Positions 12,956-23,476 of a stretch of 64,000 nucleotides of DNA are shown piece by piece. The notes beneath the pieces are model-generated. The model did no database searches. It was not told the origin of the DNA and saw only the letters and a program-made list of their open reading frames with translations. The position numbers and the translations under genes were made by a program. How positions within the stretch are numbered: position 1 is the first letter of the stretch; each line of letters begins with the position of its first letter. This DNA comes from Mya arenaria (taxonomy: Eukaryota > Mollusca > Bivalvia > Myida > Myidae). The stretch is from contig NC_069131.1 in the NCBI RefSeq assembly GCF_026914265.1, positions 4,313,501-4,377,500 of the forward strand, given 5' to 3'.

Positions 12956-15900
12956 ATGCTAGACGCACCGTTTCAGCTTCTTTTGGACCTACGACAGGAC
13001 ACAAATCTTTTTTATATATTTGTTGCCATTCTGGCTGTCTTGTTATGTATTTTCTTTCTTCAAATTTTTGGAGGTCTGCTGTTGTTCTGGGATAAGGTGG
13101 TACCCGCATGCCTGGTTGTACTGGTGACAGGAGTGCTGGCCGCCGGCGGACACTACTTCCTGTTTCCAGACCCCTGTAAATGTGGGCTCACCCGCATAGA
13201 AGGTAAATACATAAACTTGGCTTTATCTTTTATTGTTTTATTTCACTATTGTTAGTATACTGCTTTCATTCTTGCGCACCAAGGGTCGTGATTTTTAGTG
13301 TTTGTTTAAACTTCTTTTATCTATATTTAATATGAAGTATGAAAATAAAATTTGAAGTATTTCTTCTTAATGTTTAACTTTTAACCTGCTTCAATAGGTA
13401 CGCCAATAACTTGTGTTTATGCCAATCAGATTTAAATAATAATGTTTTTTTGGCAAGATCAAATTAACCTGCTGTGTTCAGAGACCACACGATTGACATT
13501 TTCATGACGCCGAAGTTGTATCAAAATAGTGTTATTGAAGTACAATGTTTTGCAAACAAGTTTGCAGGCTTTATTAAGGAATCTCGGACAACTTTATCAG
13601 ACAAATAAGGCACCTTTTAAACTGAATAAATATCTTCAAAGATCTGTTATTTTTTGGAAATGTGGATTTGCAGGCATATCTTAAGCATGCTAATACATTG
13701 TATTTTGAAGTATCAAGTAGCACCAACTTAATTACAACTATCATCACATCGGCTATGAATTATCCCTCGGTGTTTTTGAAAAACTAACAACGTTGGTGCC
13801 GACTTTGTTCGATTTTAAAACTTGAGTTAACCGATCGACATGACAGAACATCAGTTGTTCTTGATATAAAGCACCAGTCACTTGTAACCACGGCACCCCC
13901 AGATCTGGGGTATTCCGGGATAGCGGGTTTAATGGGCCGTGTTTTACCTTCCATTTGACCCCGCAATGCCGAGTGAATGCGGTGGGTTTTTTTTCGCGCC
14001 GAAAATAGCGGGGTATGGGCCTTACCTAGGCTGTCCCCGGGTGCGGGGGCATTTTGCGGGGATTTTACTAGCAGTTTGTCGCCGCAGGCCGGAAATTTTA
14101 CCCGGGATTGGCTGGACCGAAAGTCAAAATCCCTGCTATTCCCCTGGCCTGGCTATAATTGACTGGTTCATAAATAGAGACGGTCCGGGTAATTTTTCAT
14201 GTAGTTCACGGTCAGTTTTTCTGGAGTTTCTGAAGATAATGCACCAGTCAACTGTAACGACGCCCCCACGCCCCCCGCAGGTCCGGGTGTATACCGGGGA
14301 TAGCCGGGGAAATGGGCCGTGTTTTTACCTTCCAGGTGGCCCCGCAGTGCCGTGTGAATGCGGTGGTTTTGTGTTCTCAAAAATATAGCGGGGAAAGGTC
14401 CCTTGGGTGCGTGGTCATTTGGCGGGGGGTTTACCATTTGTACGTCCCCGCAGGGCTGGGACTTTACCCGGGGTTGGCTAGACCGAATGTCAAAGTCCCC
14501 GCTATACCCCGGACCTGGGGGACCGTGGTTACAATTGACTGGTGCATAACCTTGGATACTTTCCTGTTCATTTATAACAATGTAAACAGCCTTTGAGGAG
14601 GTCGTTGCTGACCACATTTGGGGCCAGCAAGTGGCTACGGGGATGGTGGTAGAGGCGATGAAAGCCCATCGCGCAGCCCGGAAACGGAATCCGCTGGTTA
14701 TGTCCCTCCATGGCGGTCCGGGAACCGGAAAGACCGCGATGAGCATGCTCTTGGCCAGGAGCATGTTTGGCCATAAAGATGATGAAGAATTGGGCACATC
14801 CGGTGTGTATGTCATTGATAAACCAGTTGGAGCTACAAGGGAGGAATACAGGGTATGTATCCACATGCAGTAACTTGTAATTTAATGAACATAACCTATA
14901 CTTATAACAGTTATATTAACTCTCGCTTAAAAAAATTGACCGAAATCTTAAATCTTTTTATGCATACTGTCACACTACCAAGATCAACAATTCTAATTTT
15001 ATATAATGTTTGTTTTTCTATAAAATCAACTTACTTGTAGATGTATGATGACATGTATTTAAATCGGATCTTTTCCATATTAAAAACAATGCCTATTATT
15101 AGCTTTATCCGAAAAATAAATCGTTGCACTTCAAATCCTTTCCAACCCCAAAAAGGAGTTTATAATGACGACGTTAGATGGCGCCCTAAAGTCCGCCCGG
15201 GGTTCGCTAGTGGTGTTTCAAGACATGGCGTCCGTACCAGGCAATATCGGCTCTCTCCTGAAGGCAATATTTGAGGACAGTGACCATAATTATCCGTGTA
15301 AAAATGAGGCCATTTTTCTCCTCAGCACGTGAGTTCTATTCAGCCTCGTTCTCCGACAAAAAATATACGGAACGAGTTTTTACTTTCTTTCAAACAGAAT
15401 CCGCATCGGATATTAAAGGGGCTGTCTCACAGATGATAAAATAGCGGGAAAAAAAGAAAATTGTCGAAAAATGACATAAACTTGGCATCGATGTGTACAA
15501 TGCATTGAAACTTACTAACTGAAGTACCACATAGTTTACAATTAATTTAAGTTCAGCAGTTATTTCGTATTTTTCCATTAAAAAAAGATTACTGGGTATG
15601 TCTACTAGGTAGAATTCATTCCTTATGCGTGATTGGCTAGTCGGTGTTATCACGTGATATTACCGAGGTAGGTGTCTAGCTTAATTATGTCACCCGATTA
15701 GAGCAAGCCTTAATAGCTCAGTTAGTAAGACGTAGGACTTCAATTTTGGTACTTTTTTTAAATTATGATTTCAAAGCGTAACACATTCTATTAGATATTT
15801 TTTTCCTGAGATTTGTTACAGAAAAAAAAAACTTTTTTTTTGGTGCCAATCTTTAAGTCAAAGGTTTTATGAATTTGGCTACAAAAATATTCTTAGATCA

Positions 15901-17817
15901 TGCCAATTAAATATCAGCAAAAAATAACATATTATTTTTACATGGCATAGTACTGAGCAGGTAAGAGCTTCCATCTATTTAATTTTGCGATCTCTATCTC
16001 TGCAGCCATATCGGTTCCAAAAACCTGGAGGATGTGGCTCTCGACTCGTGGAAAGACGGCATCGACCGCGATCGCATTAATCGCCGGGAGCTCCAGGCGG
16101 CTATCACTGCCGCTTCCAGTGACACCGGTAATCCATCAATGCTTTGCTCCTGCTTCGTTTAACTGACAAGTAGAAATACTTACAGTAACACTTCTTTCCT
16201 TAACGATGGTTGTTGTTTATCAATTTCACATTTTATCTGTATAAAGTGCAATGGCATTTTCCATCGAAATCGCGTGCGTTTGTTCGATACTTCTGTCCTG
16301 TCATTGGGCGCAATAATACTAATGGGAGGGGCATATTTACTACGGAACTATTTTTTTCAATGAAATCGTAGTAAAATTATTGGCAACATGCAAAACTGCA
16401 ATATTTAGTAAAGCAGTTGAAACAAAATTAGCAATGATAACTTGATTGATTTTAATTGAGATGATTTTAAGATGGGTGGAACAGTTGAAGAATATTACAT
16501 TACAATGACGACGACTTATTTCGGAATTTGGAATTGACATTTGGTAAAAATAAAGCATCAGACCAAACATGAAATCGAGGAAATGAAACAATAACATATT
16601 GCAGCGCACTCAGCAACGTCCAGAAGAAAGAGCTCAGTTCAACACCAAGTCTTTTCGCGTCCTCTGGCTTTCCTTCCGCGAAATTTTACGGTACCCCACC
16701 CACCGCCACTGTCGTTTCCACAGAGACGTTTCATCCTCATTGCATGTTTACTTCCAAAAAAAGACAATGCATTTGCTGATTTGTCCAACACCGTATTCCA
16801 ACATGATTCATACACCAACTGATTCTTCAAAATAACGCTCAACAAGTAAATTGACTGGAATTTCTCTCCAATTTGAAAACTCGATCGTGACTTAACAAAC
16901 GCTAGTTTCGGGTATTATCGCGAGATATAATGAGAACTTTGAAGGTGGCGATATTTTTGTTGTTTTCTTGTTACTGTTATTTTTCATAACTCCAATTGTA
17001 TTTTTCTAGTTGTAATACAGTTATAATACGTATTATATACTTGACCTTGAAAATATAGAAAATAAACATATAAATAAGGAACTATTTATCTGCGCATTCA
17101 TTGTCGTATAAATTAGGTTACGATAGCTGTTCTTATTTACCCGCCGTTGAGAACAACGAGAGAAAGAAAAAAAGAGAGAAAAGGCTCTTCAATAATCTAT
17201 TAATTTGAGAAGAAATGTAGATTTAACTAAATGTAAATATAAGTATTAATATTCGACATGTTGCATTTTATTAGGGTATGGTATACAATGGCGCAGTTCA
17301 AAACCCATTTTTAACAGCCCCATTGCATACCATACCCCAATAAAATGCAACATGTCGGATTTTAATCCTTAAATAATAGTCAGGTTAAGGTATAATAGCA
17401 CGTGTACAAAGAATTGAATGTAGCACTTGAATCGTGTTTGCAGAAAGTTTATTGTTGAAGCCTAGGGTACCCTTACGCATTTCTGTACAAACTACATGTA
17501 TGTTTGATAAATGGTTTCTAAATTACTCATCTTAATTCCTGTATCTTATCTTCTTAAACTTTCCCTTACTCAAAGACGACAGGTGGCACCGGAGGATGAT
17601 CGAACATAATTTGATTACCAAGAGTATCCCTTTTCTTCCGCTCGACCGCTCCACCGTCCGCCGCTGTATAATCCAGGAGATGATCTACCTTCGTTTTCTG
17701 GACGAAGACCGAAAGTCGAAGGATGTGCAGGCAGCCATGCGCCGCCGGAAGTTTAATCCTGTTACCCACCCCGTATTTGCCGAGACGGGATGTGCCAACA
17801 TCAGTCTAACTGTTTAA
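12956..17817 (+). CDS. Torsin-like AAA+ protein T1, five exons, complete
   Basis: Exons 12956-13202, 14590-14852, 15156-15328, 16006-16127 and 17576-17817 join with GT-AG borders into 348 codons plus stop (human torsin-1A is 332). Exon 1 encodes two hydrophobic segments (about 19-45 and 50-66), suggesting membrane insertion in the ER/nuclear envelope. Residues 83-131 follow the torsin pattern, with a GQ motif and Walker A GGPGTGKT (124-131). The Walker B position reads LVVFQDM (188-194) where torsin-1A has IFIFDEM. At sensor 1, T1 has Ser where torsins have Asn. VALDSW matches torsin VALDFW; PFLPL and RRCII (Cys299) match torsin PFLPLE and the conserved Cys; the end has GCANIS (Cys341) where torsins have GCK. 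Loss of the acidic pair and the sensor-2 Lys argues for altered or absent ATP hydrolysis. Intron 1 carries two small transposons, intron 3 a repeat and intron 4 a 1.1-kb repeat. Confidence 0.88.
13870..14170. mobile_element. Harbinger-like MITE, copy 1 (301 bp)
   Basis: The ends are inverted repeats (GCACCAGTCACTTGTAACC at the left, ATAATTGACTGGTTCA at the right) flanked on both sides by TAA. The interior is GC-rich with repeated CCGGG / TAGCGGG words. A 3-bp TWA target site and short TIRs fit the PIF/Harbinger group. It lies in intron 1 of T1. Confidence 0.75.
14240..14546. mobile_element. Harbinger-like MITE, copy 2 (307 bp)
   Basis: It has the same TIR (TGCACCAGTCAA / TTGACTGGTGCA) and interior as the copy 69 bases to the left, and is flanked by TAA on both sides (14237-14239 and 14547-14549). 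The acceptor of T1 exon 2 is only 43 bases downstream. Confidence 0.8.
15420..15790 (+). repeat. Probable tRNA-derived SINE-like repeat in T1 intron 3
   Basis: About 15714-15750 resembles a tRNA head (A-box-like TAGCTCAGTTAGTAAG) and is followed by T-runs. The sequence to its left (from GGGGCTGTCTCACAG) looks like a dispersed bivalve repeat by recollection only. The ends are not defined, and the relation of the two parts is a guess. Confidence 0.35.
16205..17300. repeat. 1.1-kb dispersed repeat, copy 1 (in T1 intron 4)
   Basis: It aligns over its length with 30804-31882 in the same orientation, with small indels. Its right end overlaps a long hairpin (annotated separately). No coding domain is recognised; short open frames in it are not conserved between the two copies. 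Confidence 0.8.
17254..17357. repeat. Long hairpin at the end of the 1.1-kb repeat
   Basis: The arms 17254-17294 and 17317-17357 are inverted copies (CGACATGTTGCATTTTATT versus AATAAAATGCAACATGTCG) with about a 22-base loop. The second 1.1-kb copy near 31845-31882 has only the left arm. Confidence 0.8.
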
Positions 17818-17884
17818 AGTGACACTCATATTCAAAATCAATACAAACACATGTATTACAAACACAGTTTTTGAGTGTCAAAGC

Positions 17885-18100
17885 TTTTACTACTTTCTAA
17901 ATAATGCATTTATGGAAAATATTAATTTATGAAAACATGATTGTAACCGTGCATTTATTAGCTGATTACGCAAAAATATTAAATAATTGGCGAGTGCTTA
18001 AAGGTTTACTGTGATCTACTATCATCTCTTAAGATAGAAATATCGTGTTTTCTGCACCTTTCTTTCAAATTAAACTCGCTATCATTTATAGAAGAATGTT
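17885..18100. repeat. Dispersed ~200-bp repeat, copy 2
   Basis: Homologous to 10180-10390 in the C1q gene intron, same orientation. It starts about 70 bases after the T1 stop codon. Confidence 0.6.
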
Positions 18101-18229
18101 TATTCAAAGAAATATATCACACAATACACATTTGAAATAGGCCAACGTGACCCGTGAACAAATTAATGTAATACAATGACTTATATATACATGTATGGCG
18201 GAACAGATTGATTAACTCTATATCACTCA

Positions 18230-18515
18230 TATAATTTAGTATTGTCTTTATCGATTATGTGTCATAACTTAACTCTATATCTATTAATGAAGTTATAGTT
18301 ATACTACTATTGTTTGCGACGATATGAATATACTAGGCAACACACCTGAAGATATCAATAGGTCACTGTCATTATTAGAAGTTTACTGTAATAAATGGAG
18401 TCTAGAGGCTAATACAAGTAAAAAAAGCCATGGTATTTCGTAAAAGAGGTGATCTGTTAAGAAATGAAAAGTTTCTCTACAAAAATAATTGGATTGAAGT
18501 TGTTAGCGACTTAAT
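18230..18515 (+). mobile_element. LINE reverse-transcriptase remnant
   Basis: The translation shows the end of an RT domain: LLFA with the Asp-Asp pair damaged by a small deletion, then GNTPEDINRSLSLL, CNKWSLEANTSK and, after a frame change, MVFRKRGDLLRNEK. The same motifs occur in the LINE at 22.3-27.1 kb (NTDKTKIMVFRKRGG), so it is a relative but clearly diverged. It ends abruptly at the minisatellite. Confidence 0.75.
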
Positions 18516-18519
18516 GTTT

Positions 18520-21500
18520 CATCTATGTTTACCCACGTATGTTATGTCCTGACACACTCGTTACTGTTTACCCACGTATGTTATGTCCTCACACACTCGT
18601 TACTGTTTACCCACGTATGTTATGTCCTCACACACTCGTTACTGTTTACCCACGTATGTTATGTCCTGACACACTCGTTACTGTTTACCCACGTATGTTA
18701 TGTCTTGACACACTCGTTACTGTTTACCCACGTATGTTATGTCCTCACACACTCGTTACTGTTTACCCACGTATGTTATGTCTTGACACACTCGTTACTG
18801 TTTACCCACGTATGTTATGTCCTGACACACTCGTTACTGTTTACCCACGTATGTTATGTCCTGACACACTCGTTACTGTTTACCCACGTATGTTATGTCC
18901 TGACACACTCGTTACTGTTTACCAACGTATGTTATGTCCTGACACACTCGTTAATGTTTACCCACGTATATTGTGTCCTGACACACTCGTTACTGTTTAC
19001 CCACGTATATTGTGTCCTGACACACTCGTTAATGTTTACCCACGTATATTGTGTCCTGACACACTCGTTACTGTTTACCCACGTATATTGTGTCCTGACA
19101 CACTCGTTACTGTTTACCCACGTATATTGTGTCCTGACACACTCGTTAATGTTTACCCACGTATATTGTGTCCTGACACACTCGTTACTGTTTACCCACT
19201 TATGTTATGTCATGATACACTCGTAACTGTTTACAAACGCACGTTATGTTCTGACACACACACGCAACAGTAAATCAACTTGCGTAATGTCCTGACACAC
19301 ACTCGCAACTGTTTAACCACGTACATTATGTCCTGACACACTCGTAACTGTTTACGAACGCACGTTATGTCAAAGTTTATCCACGTACATTATGTCCGGA
19401 CACACGCTCGTAATAGTTCATCCACTTGCGTAATGTCTAGACACACACTCGTAACAGTTCATACACTTGCGTTATGTATGGACACACACTCGTAACAAGT
19501 CATACTCTTGCGTTATGTATGGACACACACTCGTAACAGTTCATACACTTGCGTTATGTATGAACACACTCGTAACAGATCATCCACTTGCGAAATGTCC
19601 TGATACACACTCGTAACAGTTCATCCTCTTGCGTAATGTATGGACACACACTCGTAACAGTTCATCCACTTGCGTAATGTCTGGACACATACTCGTAACA
19701 GTTAATCCACTTGCGAATTATCTAGACACACACTCGTAACAGTTCATCCACTTGCGTAATGTCTGGACACACACTCGTAACAGTTTATCCACTTGCGAAT
19801 TGTCTTGACACACACTCGTAACAGTTCATCCACTTGCGTAATGTCTGGACACACACTCGTAACAGTTCATCCACTTGCGTTATGTATGGACACACACTCG
19901 TAACAGTTCATACACTTGCGTTATGTATGGACACACACTCGTAACAGTTCATCCACTTGCGAATTATCCTGACACACACTCGTAACAGTTCATCCACTTG
20001 CGTAATGTCTTGACACAAACTCTTAACAATTCATCCACTTGCGAATTGTCCTGACACACACTCGTAACAGTTCATCCACTGGCGTAATGTCTTGACACAC
20101 ACTCTTAACAATTCATCAACTTGCGTAATGTCTTGAAACACACTCGTAACAGTTCATCCACTTGCGTAATGTCTGGACACACACTCGTAACAGTTCATCC
20201 ACTTGCGAATTGTCTTGACACACACTCGAAACAGTTCATCCACTTGCGAATTGTCTTGACACACACTCGTAACAGTTCATCCACTTGCGAATTGTCCTGA
20301 CACCCACTCGTAACAGTTCATCCATTTGCGTAATATCTGGACACACACTCGCAACAGTTCATACATTTGCGTTATGTATGGACACACACTCGTAACAGTT
20401 CATCCACTTGCGAAATGTCCTGATACACACTCGTAACAGTTCATCCACTTGCGTAATGTCCTGACACACACTCGTAACAGTTCATCCACTTGCGTAATGT
20501 CTTGACACACACTCGTAACAATTCATCCACTTGCGTAATGTCTTGAAACACATATGTAACAGTTCATAAACTTGCGTTATGGCTGGACACATACTCGTAA
20601 CAGTTCATCCACTTGCGTAATGTCTGGACACACACTCGTAACAGTTCATCCACTTGCGTAATGTCTTGACACACACTCGTAACAGTTCATCCACTTGCGA
20701 ATTGTCTTGACACACACTCGTAACAGTTCATCCACTTGCGTAATGTCTGGACACACACTCGTAACAGTTCATCCACTTGCGTAATGTCTGGACACACACT
20801 CGTAACAATTCATCCACATGCAAAATGTCTTGACACACACTCGTAACAATTCATCCACTTGCGAATTGTCTTGACACATACTCGTAACAGCTCATCCACT
20901 TGAGTAATGTCTTACACACACTCGTAACAGTGCATCCATTTGCGAATTGTCCTGACACACACTCGTAACAGCTCATATACTTTAGTTATGTCTTGACACA
21001 CTCTCGTAACAGTCCATCCACTTGCGAATTATCCTGACACACACTCGTAACAGTTCATTCACTTGCGTAATGTCTGGACACGCATTCGTAACAGCTCATC
21101 CACTTGAGTAATGTCTTACACACACTCGTAACAGTGCATCCATTTGCGAATTGTCCTGACACACACTCGTAACAGCACATATACTTTAGTTATGTCTTGA
21201 CACACTCTCGTAACAGTCCATCCACTTGCGAATTATCCTGACACACACTCGTAACAGTTCATTCACTTGCGTAATGTCTGGACACGCATTCGTAACAGTT
21301 CATCCACTTGCAAATTGTCCTGACACACACTTAACAGTTCATCCACTTGCGTAATGACCTGACACATACTCGTAACAGATCATCCACTTGTGTAATGTCC
21401 TGATACACACTTGTAACAGTTCATACACTTGCGTTATGTATGGACACACACTCGTAACAGTTCATACACATGCGTTATGTATGGACACACACTCGTAACA

Positions 21501-21570
21501 GTTCATCCACTTGCGAAATGTCATCCACTTACGTAATGTCTGGACACACACTCGTAACAATTCATCCATT
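18520..21570. repeat. 3-kb minisatellite: 39-bp units passing into 41-bp units
   Basis: From 18525 to about 19270, about 19 near-identical 39-bp units (TTTACCCACGTATGTTATG ... GACACACTCGTTACTG) run head to tail. After a short transition, about 55 units of about 41 bp continue to 21570 (CAGTTCATCCACTTGCGTAA ... GACACACACTCGTAA). The two unit types share the GACACACTCGTAAC core. A five-unit block starting at 20891 is repeated 204 bases later at 21095, a higher-order duplication. Because 39 is divisible by 3, the first part shows two long open frames; these are not genes. Confidence 0.95.
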
Positions 21571-22330
21571 TGTTTATTCTCAGAAACAGTCATTAGTCAC
21601 TGACCAATCGCGTTCTTAATTAACTGACCGAATATAAATCTTTATATCCCGAATTATTTGTTATTAACACAATGCCACTAGAATATGCAGATGATGGGAT
21701 TTAACAAATGTTTAAACCTTACAAAAATTGTCCACTGGTAATACTTATCAAAATTTTAAAAGCTTGTTAAAAGTAAGAGAAATTTGGAATATTAATTCAG
21801 TAAAAAATACGTTGGAGATGCCGGGGATTGAACCCGGGGCCTCTCACATGCGAAGCGAGCGCTCTACCACTGAGCTACATCCCCGATAGTACTTCAGTGT
21901 GCCATAGTGAAATCGCAAGATAATCAGAAACCAAAGATAGCATTCTTCGTGTGTGGTATAAACTGAAACGATACTTTATAGATATGCTTTATTCAATTCG
22001 ATAAGTATGCCTCCTTTCTAGGAAGCGTGAGGGAAATTGATTTGCACATTCGGTCGGTCAGTAGAGCAAACCTTATCCGCTTCGGTCTAAGGTCCTCAAA
22101 CTCAAATGCTTTGGCATGCATCCTATTAATATATGTCAGTAGGTTAAAGGTTAAGGTCATTAACAAAAACTAGCATCACTAAAACTCATTTAAAGAGTAA
22201 CATTGGAAGGATGTCGCGCATACAATTCGAGCTCTTATCTAAAAGGTCAAGATCATACCCTTGATGATCAGTGATGTGAAATTCTGTTCGGGATTTTTAA
22301 GTACCGGTAATTAGTTGTGTTTTAGTTGTG
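21571..22330. other. Spacer between minisatellite and LINE
   Basis: Apart from the tRNA gene annotated separately, nothing is recognised. Confidence 0.5.
21813..21884 (-). tRNA. tRNA-Ala, anticodon CGC
   Basis: Read on the minus strand, a 72-base cloverleaf starts GGGGATGTAGCTCAGTGG. The acceptor stem pairs fully (one G-U), the D stem is GCTC/GAGC, the anticodon stem is CTCGC/GTGAG around loop TTCGCAT (anticodon CGC), and the T stem is CCGGG/CCCGG around TTCAATC. The A and B boxes are intact. A run of six T (minus strand) at 21802-21807 can serve as the Pol III terminator. There is no intron and no encoded CCA, as expected in animals. It looks functional. Confidence 0.93.
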
Positions 22331-22501
22331 ACCTCTATTCTGTAGTCACGTGATATGGCGCGTAGTGGACGTGTTTAAATCGGAGAGTGAAAAAATGGGA
22401 TTTACTTAGTAATATTTAAATAAATAAAGTCAGGATTTATTTACAAAGTTGTGGATAAAGATACCTTTGCAACAACGGATTAAATATGAGATTATATAAT
22501 C

Positions 22502-23476
22502 ATGACCAAAAAGAGAAAGGATAGAAATAGCAGTGGTAATAATTCGGACAATAACAAAAGCAAATTGACCAAACAGAGAGGCCCATCTGATGACTTAGAT
22601 TCAAACATTTCTGTAAGTGAGATTCTGGGAAAAGCTAGCGCTGTGTTGTTTCCGAGTCTGGATGATTCTGTGAGTGAAGACAGTAACAGTGAAGTTTTCA
22701 GCAACACTCCTGTGGTGATTTCAGGTAGAGGCAAGATGGCGGAAGGGGGCCGCGAACCCACCAACAAAGACCTGATGGATTTTATGAAAAATATGGGAGA
22801 AAAATTGTCAGTAATGGAAAAGAAATTGAACAAAATTGAAACACTTGAACGCAAGGTTATGGACTTTGAAAAAGATATAAAAAAGATATGGGTAGCTCTT
22901 GAAGACCGAGTTAAGCGTACCGATGAGCGGGTAGGCAAGCTGGAGGACAAGGTGGATTCGGTCGACGTTGAGGCGGCGCAGATGGCGGACAGGATGGCCA
23001 CCTTGGAAAAACAGCGGGAGGAACTTCGGGACGATGTTGCGTACTTGAAGTCGCAATCTATGAGGAACAATCTTTTTTTTACTAATATCTCCGAAGATAA
23101 TTCCACCGGCAACGAGTCCGCTGAGGTCACCGAAGACAAGCTCCGCCAACACCTTCAGGATACCCTCAAGCTCGCGAAGGAGACGGTCGAGTCCATTCGC
23201 TTTGAACGTGTTCACCGGTCGCCAGGTCAACCAGTGCCGGGCAGGATCCGCAACATCGTTGCAAAGTTCACGTTTTTTAAGGACCGGGAGGTAGTAAGGA
23301 GACAATGGAAGCATTTGGCGGGGACGGGCCGTCAAATGTACGAGCAGTTTCCACCGGAAGTACTGGACAAACGCCGCAGGCTAGTGCCCAAGATGAAGGA
23401 CGCCAGGAAGGAGGGCAAACGTTCATGGATAGTGTACGACACCCTGTACGTAGACGGCAAGCCGGTGAGGAGCTAG
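22502..23476 (+). CDS. LINE ORF1 protein (coiled coil, L1-ORF1-like)
   Basis: 324 residues. The first 90 or so are Ser/Asp-rich and low complexity. About 95-185 is a heptad-rich coiled coil (for example KKLNKIETLERKVMDFEKD). The C-terminal part opens with SMRNNLFFTNI and contains RFERVHRSPG and a QFPPEVLDKRR stretch. This layout is that of L1-type ORF1 RNA-binding chaperones, in which the coiled coil trimerises the protein. The start is the first ATG of the frame. The stop is TAG at 23474-23476, and the same frame stays open into ORF2. Confidence 0.85.
   Translation: MTKKRKDRNSSGNNSDNNKSKLTKQRGPSDDLDSNISVSEILGKASAVLFPSLDDSVSEDSNSEVFSNTPVVISGRGKMAEGGREPTNKDLMDFMKNMGEKLSVMEKKLNKIETLERKVMDFEKDIKKIWVALEDRVKRTDERVGKLEDKVDSVDVEAAQMADRMATLEKQREELRDDVAYLKSQSMRNNLFFTNISEDNSTGNESAEVTEDKLRQHLQDTLKLAKETVESIRFERVHRSPGQPVPGRIRNIVAKFTFFKDREVVRRQWKHLAGTGRQMYEQFPPEVLDKRRRLVPKMKDARKEGKRSWIVYDTLYVDGKPVRS

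Noticed and set aside
18525-19273. Two overlapping 233- and 244-residue open frames
   Set aside because: They are perfect 13-residue periodic translations of the 39-bp minisatellite in two frames; the unit length is divisible by 3, which explains them.
18520-21570. CRISPR array
   Set aside because: Units abut head to tail with no unique spacers and no cas genes, in eukaryotic DNA.
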